A DNA stretch of 41,113 nucleotides from Mycobacterium sp. (GCA_031292665.1 JARLGR010000046.1:1-41113); one strand, 5' to 3'; positions 1 through 7,970 are shown, counted from the first letter of the stretch. The notes: generated by a model from the letters alone, not told the origin. A program made the numbers and translations.

Positions 1-2
1 AG

Positions 3-446
3 TTGGTTGCGCCTGAGCCGTATGAGCACGACACGTTCACTCTCGAAGGCCACGAGTTGCGCATCATCGAGCAGGGTCGCACCGATACTTCCGATTCGAC
101 CTCTCTCTACGTTCCATCGATCGGCCTGATCGTGGCTGGCGACGTGGTGTACAACCAATGCCGCGTCTATGTCGGCGACACCACCCCCGAGAGCCGAAAG
201 AATTGGATCGCGGACCTGGACCGGTTAACAGCGCTGAACCCGACGATTGTTGTCGCCGGTCACAAGAAGCCTGGCGCGCCCGACTCTCCCTCGGCGGTCC
301 AGGACACCAAGCGTTACCTTGAGGACTTCGATCGGGTGCAGAAAACCGCGACGTCCGACCAGGACCTGTTCGATCAGATGACGGCGCTGTACCCGGATTG
401 GGTGGCCAATCAGTCGTGGCTGATGTTCGGATTCCCGGGGGTATAA
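3..446 (+). CDS. MBL-fold metallohydrolase, C-terminal part (cut by window edge)
   Basis: This is the C-terminal 147 residues of a metallo-beta-lactamase-fold hydrolase; the reading frame runs in from the left edge, so the real start lies outside. The visible part has the late MBL motifs: a strand ending in VAGDVVYNQ, whose Asp would bridge the two metals, and VVAGHKKPG, whose His is the last metal ligand. The HxHxDH motif must lie upstream and cannot be checked. The helical tail (RYLEDFDRVQKTA) is common in mycobacterial members that act on small esters, thioesters or lactones. Substrate unknown. The fold call is firm; the function is not. Confidence 0.8.
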   Translation: MVAPEPYEHDTFTLEGHELRIIEQGRTDTSDSTSLYVPSIGLIVAGDVVYNQCRVYVGDTTPESRKNWIADLDRLTALNPTIVVAGHKKPGAPDSPSAVQDTKRYLEDFDRVQKTATSDQDLFDQMTALYPDWVANQSWLMFGFPGV

Positions 447-517
447 CTCACATCAACGGCAGATGCGCATGTTTCCTCGCGCAGGATGAGCACTCCTTAT
501 CGGAATTGGGGTTGTCA

Positions 518-627
518 ATGAGCGTTCAAATCGAACAAAAGAGCTATGAGATGCCCCCTGCCGCGGGTTCACCATCACACTTTTCATCACCGTCGCCGAC
601 ATCAATCGATCGGCTGACTTCTATGAA
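518..627 (+). pseudogene. VOC (glyoxalase/dioxygenase fold) N-terminal remnant, frameshifted
   Basis: An ATG at 518 opens a reading frame (MSVQIEQKSYEMPPAAG) that continues, after an apparent loss of one base near 567, as FTITLFITVADINRSADFYE in the next frame. The second piece is the first beta strand and helix of a vicinal-oxygen-chelate protein, compare HFIVSNDVERSRRFY in the intact VOC gene at 917. At about 625 the VOC frame ends and flavoprotein sequence takes over. It is a dead remnant. The downstream VOC gene is a paralogue, not the missing half. Confidence 0.6.
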
Positions 628-826
628 GGTCGTCGTCGACGCGGAGACCGACAAGATCCTCGGCGCGGCGATCTTCGGGGTGGGCGGCGACGAGGTGGTC
701 CACGAGATTCTGGACATCATGTCCGCCGGAGCCCCTTACACCACGCTGGCACGCAGCGTGCACATCCACCCGACCGTCAGCGAGTTGCTGCCGACGACGC
801 TTCAGGAGATGAAACCCCTGCCTTAG
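621..826 (+). pseudogene. Pyridine-nucleotide disulfide oxidoreductase, C-terminal dimerisation fragment
   Basis: About 67 residues from MKVVVDAETDKILGAAI to the stop match the C-terminal dimerisation domain of mercuric-reductase/dihydrolipoamide-dehydrogenase-type flavoproteins. It includes the diagnostic SVHIHPTVSELLPT segment, whose His-Pro supports the partner subunit's active site. The FAD and NAD domains and the redox-active CxxxxC are absent. The frame is open upstream only because it reads through the VOC remnant out of frame. The junction falls within ttctatgaaggt, which could encode both FYE of VOC and the start of MKV here, so a short shared sequence may have joined them. No enzyme activity is expected. 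Confidence 0.7.
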
Positions 827-916
827 CAGACACGGCCGCGCCCCGCGACCAGCTGCCAAGTCACACCCCGTCATAACCGGGGTGCGAGACCCAACCAGTG
901 GAGATGGAGACACCAG

Positions 917-1381
917 ATGACCGAGCTTCCACCGCGCCCAGAGGGAATTGCACTGGCCCATTTCATCGTCTCGAACGATGTCGAGCGCTCTCGGCGTTTC
1001 TACACCGAAGTGCTCGGCGGCAGGGTGGCCTTTCACGGAGACGTGACCTATGTCGCACTGGCCAACAGCTGGATCATCATCAATGTCGGCGGAGGCCCGA
1101 CCGACGACAAGCCAACGGTCACCCTGGAGGCGCCACGCGATCCTGACCGGGTCAGCAGCTTCCTCAATATCCGGGTCAAAGACATCTCGGCCGTGTACGC
1201 CGAATGGAGCGCCCGGGGTGCTCAGTTCCTGACGCCGCCCAAACAGCACCAGTACGAGATCCGCTGCTACATCCGCGATCCCGACGGTCATCTGATCGAA
1301 GTGGGGCAAACCACGGACCCGCAGGGGGACTGGTCGCCCGCTCACTGGCCATCAAGTACGGCCGCCGAGAAGGCCGACTGA
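917..1381 (+). CDS. VOC-family (glyoxalase/bleomycin resistance fold) protein
   Basis: A 154-residue single-module VOC protein with two beta-alpha-beta-beta-beta halves. The first starts at about residue 14 (HFIVSNDVERSRRFYTEVLGG) and the second at about residue 78 (LNIRVKDISAVYAEW), ending in the metal-ligand region YIRDPDGHLIEVGQT, whose Glu is the usual ligand. Such proteins bind a divalent metal and act on small oxygenated compounds as lyases, isomerases or dioxygenases. The exact reaction is unknown. The ATG follows a purine-rich GGAGATGGAGA. The gene is free-standing, next to VOC and flavoprotein debris, with a 150-bp gap before the next gene. Confidence 0.82.
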   Translation: MTELPPRPEGIALAHFIVSNDVERSRRFYTEVLGGRVAFHGDVTYVALANSWIIINVGGGPTDDKPTVTLEAPRDPDRVSSFLNIRVKDISAVYAEWSARGAQFLTPPKQHQYEIRCYIRDPDGHLIEVGQTTDPQGDWSPAHWPSSTAAEKAD

Positions 1382-1533
1382 ATGCCGAGTGACTGCCGGC
1401 GCAATCCCTCACATCGACGGTGGCCAACACCGGGACCGTTCCCCCGCTCTCGGCGCAGCGGTGCGAGACTGCTCGGGCCCGCGATGCTTCGGACCGCCGT
1501 TGTTAGCGCCATGATGCAGAGGAGGTTTCGGTC

Positions 1534-2169
1534 ATGACCGCCGCGATCATCGGCACTGGAGGGATCGGATCGGCCATCGCCCGCCAGCTCGCCTCAGGTG
1601 GCGGGACCCTGCGGCTCTCGAGTGCCAACACTGAGTCGGCACGAACTCTGGCTGCAAAGATCGGTCGGGCTGCCGTCGCCGCGGTCGACAACCGCGACGC
1701 GTTGCAGGGCGCCGATGCCGTCGTCCTCGCGCTGCGCTTCACCGTGCTGAAGGGCGTCATCGACGACATCGCCGAGCTGCTGACCGACAAGCTGGTGGTC
1801 ATTCCGAGCAACCCGCTCGCCGTCGACGCACACGGTGACCTGACACGTCTCCTGCCGGAAGGGCGATCCTCTGGCGGGGTTGTCGCCGGGTGGCTGCCGG
1901 CGGGGGCGCGCTTGGCCATGGCGTTTGGAACCCTGTCGGCCGACCTCTTGGAGTCCGCCAGCAACCGATCACCGGAGCCGGCGGTCCTGTTCTACGTGAC
2001 CGACGAGGACCGTGCTGGCGAGGAAGTCGAGCGGTTGATCCGAACGGCCGGCTTCGAGCCGGTGAAGGTCGGCGGCATCGAACAGTCGGGTCGACTTGAG
2101 GTGGGCGGGGACCTTCACGATCTCGTAGTCGGCCCCGCAGAAGCGCGGTCATTGATCGGTGGGGCCTGA
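1534..2169 (+). CDS. F420-dependent NADP reductase-like NAD(P)-binding protein
   Basis: A 211-residue Rossmann protein that begins directly with the dinucleotide-binding turn AAIIGTGGIGSAIARQL. It continues with a serine-rich second strand (LRLSSANTESA) suited to the NADPH phosphate, then DAVVLALRF and VVIPSNPLAV. This is the layout of NADPH:F420 oxidoreductases and the broader 'NADPH-dependent F420 reductase' family, of similar length. A strong AGGAGG lies about 8 bases before the ATG. F420 use is plausible in a mycobacterium, and a luciferase-like F420 enzyme lies at 16250. Many family members do not reduce F420, so the cofactor is an inference. Confidence 0.75.
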   Translation: MTAAIIGTGGIGSAIARQLASGGGTLRLSSANTESARTLAAKIGRAAVAAVDNRDALQGADAVVLALRFTVLKGVIDDIAELLTDKLVVIPSNPLAVDAHGDLTRLLPEGRSSGGVVAGWLPAGARLAMAFGTLSADLLESASNRSPEPAVLFYVTDEDRAGEEVERLIRTAGFEPVKVGGIEQSGRLEVGGDLHDLVVGPAEARSLIGGA

Positions 2170-2380
2170 TCGCTTCGCCGCCCTGGCCGGAGGCACCTCT
2201 TCGGTCGGGCCGTCGCCCAGATGGTCTTGACGGCGCTGACCATCGCGGTGTCGAAGGGCACGGACAGTGGTATCGAGGACGAGGCGGCTCCCGCGACCAC
2301 ACACTTTCCCCCGCCCCCTGACCTACCCCTTTCCCCACGAATCCAGCGCAGGAAGGGCCGCAAAGGTGCCCGGGCGCCGT

Positions 2381-2490
2381 CTGGTCGGCGCGACCGTCAA
2401 CGTCTAATCCCATCAATTGTTCAGGTGCGGAGTAGGCGACCGTTCCAACGGTCATGTTCATCGTTGTGCGGCTAATGCACCCATTACCGC
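2381..2490 (-). pseudogene. Ser/Thr protein kinase remnant (activation loop and APE motif)
   Basis: On the minus strand the stretch from about 2490 to 2381 reads ISRTTMNMTVGTVAYSAPEQLMG followed by LDVDGRADQ. This is the activation-loop end, P+1 loop and APE motif of a mycobacterial Pkn kinase, closest from memory to the PknF type. A stop lies just upstream and the sequence loses similarity after DGRADQ. The Gly-rich loop, the HRD and DFG motifs and the C-lobe are all missing. It is a scrap of about 35 codons in an otherwise geneless interval. The rest of 2170-2515 shows nothing I can name. Confidence 0.6.
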
Positions 2491-2515
2491 TCTAACGGGG
2501 AAGGAACAGCCCACC

Positions 2516-2701
2516 ATGAACACCACACCTGACAACATGCCAACCGAGCTGCTACAGGCCAGCACCGTCGAGGCCATCGACGAGCTGCTCAGGCGCGGCG
2601 TCGGGCTCGACGAACCGTGCCATCAAACCTGCGTATCCGGCCTCGACGAGCTGCGCGCCCTTGTCGGCGAGGACGCGGTTGACCGGTGGGTGGCGCGATG
2701 A
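2516..2701 (+). CDS. Small acidic hypothetical protein, 61 aa
   Basis: An ATG at 2516 follows GGGGAAGGA at good spacing and gives a 61-residue acidic protein. Its helical pattern (STVEAIDELLRRGV, GLDELRALVGEDAVDRWV) and two Cys residues in EPCHQTCVSG are visible. I do not recognise the family. The stop overlaps the start of the next tiny frame (ATGA), as in coupled small genes of mobile elements. It sits between a kinase remnant and PGRS debris, so it may be part of a decayed mobile element. The ribosome-binding site and even composition make it more believable than the longer frames that overlap it. Confidence 0.45.
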   Translation: MNTTPDNMPTELLQASTVEAIDELLRRGVGLDEPCHQTCVSGLDELRALVGEDAVDRWVAR

Positions 2702-2820
2702 CCACCACACCCCACAACACCGCGACTCGCGAGTCCCCGATACCGGGTCCATCCGGGATTAGAGTCGGGTGTTGTCGTTCCAGGTCTGATGTGACCTGTG
2801 AAGCCAGTGACGGAGTGTAG
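2698..2820 (+). CDS. Tiny overlapping reading frame, 40 aa, doubtful
   Basis: The ATG of this frame overlaps the previous stop by four bases. It encodes a 40-residue peptide starting MTTTPHNTATRESPIPG and ending at TAG 2818. The opening resembles the MNTTPDN start of the previous protein, hinting at a coupled or duplicated small gene. The tail (CCRSRSDVTCEASDGV) looks non-coding, so the gene may be truncated. From 2821 to 3022 I see no gene. Confidence 0.25.
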   Translation: MTTTPHNTATRESPIPGPSGIRVGCCRSRSDVTCEASDGV

Positions 2821-3024
2821 CCCGCTGGGCCTAGGTGAGCGCATGCCGGGAGTGGTGACACCCCGTATCGGCTGCTTTTCGACTGGGGCTCAGTGGATTG
2901 AATTGTCCCCGTTCTACGGCAGCTGGCTGGCCGTGATGGTTTCAGCCTTCGGTTGATTCCAGAGCCGAAAGGTGAAGGCGGACGCCGACTTTCGGTCGAC
3001 ACTCGCCTGTGTAATGCTGCGGTG

Positions 3025-3400
3025 CTAACCGGCGCCGGCGGTGCCGGGGGTTCCGGCGGTTCCGGGGGTGCCGCGGAAGCCGGCCCGGCCTGCTGTGCCT
3101 GCGGCGCCGCCGGTGTTGGTGACGCTGCCGGCGCCGCCGCCCTGTGCGCTGGCGTTGCCGCCGTTGCCGCCGTTGCCGTGGAACGCCCCGTTGCCGCCGG
3201 TGCCGCCGGCCCCGCCGGTGCTCGCGCTCGTGCCTGAGCCGGAGGTATAAATGCTGCTGTTGCCGCCGGTGCCGGCGATGGCGAACGCGCCGCTGGTGCC
3301 GCCCTGCCCGCCGGCGCCGCCGGTGGCGTTACCGGACGTGGCATTCGATACCGCAGCAGAGAGGCCACCGTCGCCGCCAGCACCGCCGCCGGCGAGCTGA
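3025..3400 (-). pseudogene. PE_PGRS-type glycine-rich repeat fragment lacking a PE domain
   Basis: The minus strand encodes about 125 residues of Gly-Gly-Ala/Asn repeats (GGAGGTGGNGAFHGNGGNGG and similar), ending GFRGTPGTAGTPGTAGAG before a TAG at 3025. This is the composition and period of mycobacterial PGRS domains, here with a collagen-like GTPGTA tail. No PE domain (about 100 residues with a Pro-Glu pair) precedes it. Upstream of about 3400 the minus-strand frame stays open, but only as the antisense of the plus-strand reading frame that begins there. It is the 3' end of a broken gene. The GC-rich frames on the opposite strand (2953-3237 and others) are shadows of the repeat. Confidence 0.6.
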
Positions 3401-4020
3401 TCGACTGCATAAACCGAGTCCTCGGTGACTCCTTTGTCTACAACGCCGTCAAGCACGGGGCCAGCGCGGTCTCCATCGAGGACGACGAGACACAGGTCGC
3501 CTGGAGAAACCAGGATCGGGAGCAGATCAACCTGCACGAAGGCCCTGTGCACGTCTACGTGCCCAAGAAGGCATTTCCCGACGCGGGTACTAACGAAGCC
3601 CATTGGTTCCTCACCATGGAGGACTCGAATCCCGGACGGGAACTGTCGGTTCAGTGCTCATCACCAAAGCGCTCGATTCGCTCTGGGACGTTGCCCGCCG
3701 TCGCTATCTCGGCGAAAGCGGGTCCATCACTTACATCAGTAAGGCCACCGTTGAAATGGCCGTGTACGCGACCACCATGCAGGCGATGAACTTGCTCAAG
3801 CGCGTGACGCACGAGCTGATCAAATTGAATCCGGACGGCACCGTTGACGGCACCGACCACCACGTCTTGGGCTACCGCATTCCTCGGGAATGGTCTATGC
3901 AAGAGGCAAACGCCGAAACGGAAGTTCGTCGGGTCACCCTCCCGGCTCGTCAGCGTGACCGACAGCTCTACTCGACCAGCGAGCGGGCATACCTTCCCAT
4001 CACCCCAAGGGGATTCCAGC
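3397..4020 (+). pseudogene. Unrecognised protein gene, 5'-truncated and frameshifted
   Basis: From about 3397 a plus-strand frame reads ELIDCINRVLGDSFVYNAVK and continues to HWFLTMEDSNPGRELSV. Near 3648 the coding sense shifts to another frame, reading LITKALDSLWDVARRRYLGE and then a helical stretch (TVEMAVYATTMQAMNLLKRV) up to about 4000. Both parts have protein-like composition, so one indel probably broke a single gene. No start codon is visible at the left end, where PGRS sequence abuts. I do not recognise the family: an acidic beta-rich N-terminal part and a helical C-terminal part. It could be a real but damaged accessory gene. The end point is uncertain because the second frame runs on into the ADH gene. 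Confidence 0.4.
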
Positions 4021-4089
4021 GAGGATTGACGTTCAAACCTGACGCTCGGTTTGCGGGTCGGGTAGCTCCGCCATCCGATTCCAGGCGGC

Positions 4090-5196
4090 TCAGAACCGGA
4101 TCAAGCCGCGAATATTCACGCCGGCGTGCATGTCGGCGTAACCCTGATTGACCTCGTCGAGGGTGTATTCCCGCGTTACTAGCTCCTCGAGCTTGAGCTG
4201 CCCGGCCTGGTGCAACTCAAGCATCCGGGGGATATCGCGCCGTGGGTTGGAGGACCCGAACAGCGACCCGCGAACCTGCTTCTCGTACAGGGTCAGGTCG
4301 AACAGCGACATGTCGACGCTGGTGTCGGTGGGGTGGGGGATGGCGGTCATGACCACGCGGCCGCGCTTGCCGACCAGGCTCAGCCCATGTGCCACATACG
4401 CGCCTTCGGCCGAGTCGGTGGTTACCACGCAGACGTCGGCCATCGCGCCCCGGGTCAGGTCGGTGACCAGCGCCTGGGCCTCTTCGAGGGTGGCCGCGGT
4501 GTGGGTGGCGCCGAACTCCAGCGACCGTTTGCGCTTGTACTCGACCGGATCGAGAGCCACGATCACCCGGGCGCCGGCGATCCGCGCACCCTGGATGGCG
4601 TTCATTCCGATACCGCCGACACCCATCACGACGACGGTGTCGCCGTCGCGTGCCTCGCCGGTGCGCACCACGCTGCCGTATCCGGTGGTGACTCCACATC
4701 CCACCAGGGCGGCGGTGTCCAGGGCGATCGACGGGTCCACTTTCACCACCGAGGCCATCGGGACCACGGTGTATTCGGAGAAAGTTCCCAGCACGCACAT
4801 CTGGCCCAGCCCCTGACCGCGGGCGTGGAAGCGGAAGGTGCCGTCGAGTTGCGGGCCGGCGATGATCGCCGCGCCCAGCACGCACAGGTTGCTCATCCCG
4901 CGCGCGCACGGCTCGCATCGACCGCAGGCCGGGATGAAGCTGAGTACCACTGGGTCGCCCTCGGCGACGTCCTTGACGCCCGGCCCGACCTCGATGACCA
5001 CCCCGGCGCCCTCGTGCCCGCCGACCACCGGCAACTGCATGGGCATGTCACCGGTGATCAGGTGGTCATCGGAATGACACAGCCCGCTGGCGGTCAGCTT
5101 GACCATGACCTCGTTCTCTTTGGGGCCGTCGAGCTCGACCTCCTCGACCTCCCACTTCTGGTGCAATCCCCACAGCACTGCAGCTTTGGTCTTCAT
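4090..5196 (-). CDS. NDMA-dependent (Rxyl_3153-type) zinc alcohol dehydrogenase
   Basis: A 368-residue class III-like medium-chain dehydrogenase. The catalytic zinc ligands are Cys40 (GLCHSD), His61-Glu62 (GGHEGAG) and Cys167 (GCGVTTGYG). The structural zinc cysteines are C91, C94, C97 and C105. The coenzyme turn is GVGGIG at 192-197. The GCGVTTGYGS segment and overall pattern match the mycobacterial AdhB/AdhD group, which keeps NAD(H) tightly bound and is functionally linked to mycofactocin. It lies 32 bp downstream of the P450 on the same strand, so it probably oxidises the alcohol that the P450 makes. The stop is at the edge of the pseudogene region. Confidence 0.92.
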   Translation of the reverse strand: MKTKAAVLWGLHQKWEVEEVELDGPKENEVMVKLTASGLCHSDDHLITGDMPMQLPVVGGHEGAGVVIEVGPGVKDVAEGDPVVLSFIPACGRCEPCARGMSNLCVLGAAIIAGPQLDGTFRFHARGQGLGQMCVLGTFSEYTVVPMASVVKVDPSIALDTAALVGCGVTTGYGSVVRTGEARDGDTVVVMGVGGIGMNAIQGARIAGARVIVALDPVEYKRKRSLEFGATHTAATLEEAQALVTDLTRGAMADVCVVTTDSAEGAYVAHGLSLVGKRGRVVMTAIPHPTDTSVDMSLFDLTLYEKQVRGSLFGSSNPRRDIPRMLELHQAGQLKLEELVTREYTLDEVNQGYADMHAGVNIRGLIRF

Positions 5197-5228
5197 GTAT
5201 TTCCTTCTGGTTCAAACTGATTGCGGGT

Positions 5229-6503
5229 TCAGGCCTTTTCCGGCGTCCACGTGGCAGGCAGGCTATTGATGCCATTAATGAAGTTCGCGATCTGAAACTC
5301 CGGCTCCGGAGCAGAGATGTCCGGGATGCGGGTGTAGACCTCAGTCAACAGCGATCGCAACATGGTCCGCGCGAGTGCGGCACCGAGGCAGAAGTGCGGC
5401 CCGCCGCCGCCGAACGCGATGTGCGGGTTGGGGTTGCGCAGGATGTCGAACGTGAACGGATCGGTGAACACTTCCTCATCGCGGTTTCCGGAGATGTACC
5501 AGAGGACGACCTTGTCGCCGGCCTTGATCTCCGACCCGTTCACGGTGACGTCCTGGGTGGCGGTGCGGCGCATATGCAGCAGTGGTGAGGCCCAGCGCAA
5601 CACCTCCTCAACGGCGGTGTCGACGCGACCGGGCACGTCCTCGACCAGCAGTGCACGCTGATCGGGGTTAGTCGATAGTGCGTAGATGGCATGTGCCGAG
5701 GCGTGCCGGGTGGTGTCGTTGGCGGCTACGGCCAGCAGTACGAAGAAGGACCGCAGTTCGTCGTCGGTCATCTTCTTGCCGTCGAATTCCGCCTGCACCA
5801 TCCAGGTCAGCAGGTCCTCACCCGGGTTGGCTCGGCGCTCGGGGATCAGCTCGGTGGCCACCGCGTGCAGGTCCATGACGGCGCCCATGAATAGCTCCAG
5901 CTCGCTCTGGTCGCCGCGAACACGCGGGTCGGTCCAGCCGAGCAGGCGCTGAGCGGCATTGGTGGCCCTATCGCAAACCTCCCCTTCGGGCAGTCCGAAG
6001 AAGCTGCCGAAGATGCGGGCGGGCAACTTCACCGAGACGAGCTCGACAAAGTCGCCCTCGCCGAGATGCGCCATCTCACTGACCAGATCGCAGGCGTGCC
6101 CGCGGATCCAACCCTCCAGCCGACGCATGTTCTTCGGCTTAAAGGCGTCCATGGTGATGCCGCGGAGCTGGGCGTGCCGCGGGGCGTCCATCCCGATGAA
6201 CGACTGCGCAACCTCCCTCGCTTCGGGGGCGAAGTCCTCCATGGTGATGCCCTCGGCCGAGGAGAAGATCTCCGGATGGCGGCTAGCGTAGCGGATGTCC
6301 TCCTGCGTGGTCAGTGACCAGAAGCCCCTGGTGTTGAGCTCGGGCGGAAGCAGGTCGGACTCCGCCGGCCGGCTCCAGGGCACCGGGTTCTCCCGGCGCA
6401 GGACGGCGAAGGCGGCGTCGCGCTCTTCGGGGGACTTGGCCCAGAAGGAGCGGGAGCTCAGGTTAATGTCACCGTGGGTGGTGTCTGGCATGGCTGTGGT
6501 CAT
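5229..6503 (-). CDS. Cytochrome P450
   Basis: A soluble bacterial P450 of 424 residues if started at 6503, where GAGGAGAG lies 7 bases upstream; a longer frame to 6554 has no such site. The I-helix oxygen-activation motif is AANDTT (260-265), the K-helix ExxR is E300-VLR, and the heme loop is FGGGGPHFCLG with Cys372 as thiolate ligand. It would hydroxylate a small hydrophobic substrate using electrons from a ferredoxin; a candidate 3Fe-4S ferredoxin is encoded at 8647-8838. It is followed by the alcohol dehydrogenase in an apparent operon. The CYP family number cannot be given from sequence reading alone. Confidence 0.95.
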   Translation of the reverse strand: MTTAMPDTTHGDINLSSRSFWAKSPEERDAAFAVLRRENPVPWSRPAESDLLPPELNTRGFWSLTTQEDIRYASRHPEIFSSAEGITMEDFAPEAREVAQSFIGMDAPRHAQLRGITMDAFKPKNMRRLEGWIRGHACDLVSEMAHLGEGDFVELVSVKLPARIFGSFFGLPEGEVCDRATNAAQRLLGWTDPRVRGDQSELELFMGAVMDLHAVATELIPERRANPGEDLLTWMVQAEFDGKKMTDDELRSFFVLLAVAANDTTRHASAHAIYALSTNPDQRALLVEDVPGRVDTAVEEVLRWASPLLHMRRTATQDVTVNGSEIKAGDKVVLWYISGNRDEEVFTDPFTFDILRNPNPHIAFGGGGPHFCLGAALARTMLRSLLTEVYTRIPDISAPEPEFQIANFINGINSLPATWTPEKA

Positions 6504-6632
6504 AACGGTTCTCTCCTCGGTGGCCGGGACGGCGACGACTGTGGGGCACGTCACGTCGGCCTCCTCCCATGCTCAACGGCGGCGGCCCGGTCTGGGGCGG
6601 TTTCAGGTGCCAATTCCTGGCCTGCGCGGGCC

Positions 6633-6651
6633 ATGCTCACGTCGTGAGCAT
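6633..6651. promoter_or_regulatory. Perfect 19-bp palindrome upstream of the P450 operon
   Basis: ATGCTCACG-T-CGTGAGCAT is a perfect inverted repeat of 9-bp arms around one base. It lies 130 bp before the P450 start and ends on the last base of the kinase gene. It has no T-run on either side, so a protein-binding site for the P450/ADH operon is more likely than an intrinsic terminator. No local regulator with a known match was identified. Confidence 0.5.
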
Positions 6652-7934
6652 CACTCCACCGGCGCGCGGAAGGTCGCGACCAGTCCGCCGCCGTCGCGGG
6701 CGGCGAAGTCCACCCGGCCGTTCATTGCCTCGACAATCTGCTGCACGATCCACAAACCCAGGCCTGCGGTGCCCCGTTGTCCGCCGGCGCTGACGTATTT
6801 CGCGGTCAGCTCACCCAGGCTCTCGGCCGGGATCCCGGGACCGCGGTCGGCCACCGCGATGACGAGTTCATCACCGTCGCGGTTGCACCCGACGTCCACC
6901 GGGGCGTCGGGGCCGTGACGGGCGGCGTTCTCGAGCAGGTTGGTCAGCACTCGGCGTAACCCCTGGGCGTTGATGGAGATCCCGGTGAGCCCGGGCCCGG
7001 TGGTCAGGCGCAGCCCTGGTGGCGCCAGCGCGACCGCATCGGCGGCCGCGACGATCACGTCGGCGATATCGACACGTTGGACACGTCCGGTCGAAAATGT
7101 GGGGCGCCGGCTCAGAGCGACATCGGAGAGTGCGTCGAGCATGTCGGCGAGATGATGCGTGTGCCTGCCGGCCAGCTGCAGGCTGGTCTCGCGGTCGGCC
7201 TCCGACATCTGATTGGCCGTCACCGCATCCATCAGCGCCTCCAATGATGCTATCGGCGTGCGGAATTCGTGAACCAGAACCTGCAGCCCGTCCTGCTGGG
7301 ACTGGTAGGACTGCAGCAAGCGGGCGCGAAGGTCGCGTTCCTCTTCGGCGGCGACGTGTTCGGCTTCTGCCTCCACCAGCGCCCGGATCCTCGACTGTTG
7401 CTCACGTTCGGCCAGGGCGGACAACCCGGCGGTCATGATCGCAACGAACACCAGGTACAGCGCCGCCCAGCCGGCCTGGAGCCAGGGTTTCGGGGTGAGG
7501 GCCGCGCGCGAGGGCGATCCGAACGCGACAGCGATGTAGCCGGCGCCGACCAATACCGCCAATACTAGGGTCCTGGCGAACGACAACCTCGCGGCCGAAG
7601 CGATGACGACCAGGACCAGCACCTCCGCCACCGGGCTGTGCAGCCCGCCGGTCAACCAGATCAGGGCCAGGGTGAACACACTGTCGGTGAAACTGACCAC
7701 CCATGCGTACCGGGTCCGGCGCACCTCCAGTCTCGGGTTCACCAGCAGGGCAAGGGAGTACAGCATCGCCGCGGACAGCACGGCGACGGTCGCGGTGGTG
7801 TGCTGGCGAACCCAGTCCGGTCCGATCAGCAGCAGGACGCCGATCGACACGACGACCGCGATGCGGACCGCCACCACTGTGCGGGCCAGACCGTAGTCGT
7901 CTCTGTCGATGGCGCCGCCATCGTGCCGCTTCAT
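6651..7934 (-). CDS. Sensor histidine kinase, membrane-bound
   Basis: A 427-residue kinase from the ATG at 7934; an upstream extension would run into the divergent regulator gene. Residues about 20-175 hold five to six hydrophobic segments with short loops and no large extracytoplasmic sensor. A coiled-coil linker (about 175-210) follows. The H-box is VHEFRTPIASLEAL with phospho-acceptor His222. The N-box is NLLENAARH (332-340), G1 is DRGPGIP (363-369) and G2 is GLGLWI (391-396). The HEFRTP context is HisKA-like, unlike the HisKA_3 domain usual for NarL-type partners. It is divergent from its likely partner regulator, with only 36 bp between them. Confidence 0.92.
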   Translation of the reverse strand: MKRHDGGAIDRDDYGLARTVVAVRIAVVVSIGVLLLIGPDWVRQHTTATVAVLSAAMLYSLALLVNPRLEVRRTRYAWVVSFTDSVFTLALIWLTGGLHSPVAEVLVLVVIASAARLSFARTLVLAVLVGAGYIAVAFGSPSRAALTPKPWLQAGWAALYLVFVAIMTAGLSALAEREQQSRIRALVEAEAEHVAAEEERDLRARLLQSYQSQQDGLQVLVHEFRTPIASLEALMDAVTANQMSEADRETSLQLAGRHTHHLADMLDALSDVALSRRPTFSTGRVQRVDIADVIVAAADAVALAPPGLRLTTGPGLTGISINAQGLRRVLTNLLENAARHGPDAPVDVGCNRDGDELVIAVADRGPGIPAESLGELTAKYVSAGGQRGTAGLGLWIVQQIVEAMNGRVDFAARDGGGLVATFRAPVE

Positions 7935-7970
7935 CGGTGCGACCCTAGGGGTGCGGCTAGCATCGCGGCA
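7935..7970. promoter_or_regulatory. 36-bp divergent promoter region with CCCTAGGG palindrome
   Basis: Only 36 bp separate the start codons of the histidine kinase and the response regulator. The interval holds a perfect 8-bp palindrome CCCTAGGG and a GCTAGC palindrome, and no Shine-Dalgarno sequence precedes either ATG. Both transcripts are probably leaderless or nearly so, and any -35 elements must lie inside the opposite gene. A regulator bound at the palindrome would affect both directions. Confidence 0.4.

Noticed and set aside
602..1345. 247-codon minus-strand frame across the VOC gene
   Set aside because: No domain features, and it is antisense to both the flavoprotein fragment and the intact VOC gene.
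2953..3237. Gly/Ala-rich plus-strand frame that looks like a small PGRS protein
   Set aside because: It is the complement of the minus-strand PGRS repeat; the minus strand gives the proper GGAGG/GGNGG pattern and ends in a stop at 3025.
4210..5220. Open frame of 336 codons on the plus strand across the alcohol dehydrogenase gene
   Set aside because: It is the antisense of a clear zinc dehydrogenase with all ligands; its His/Asp-rich translation has no domain features and arises from high-GC third positions.
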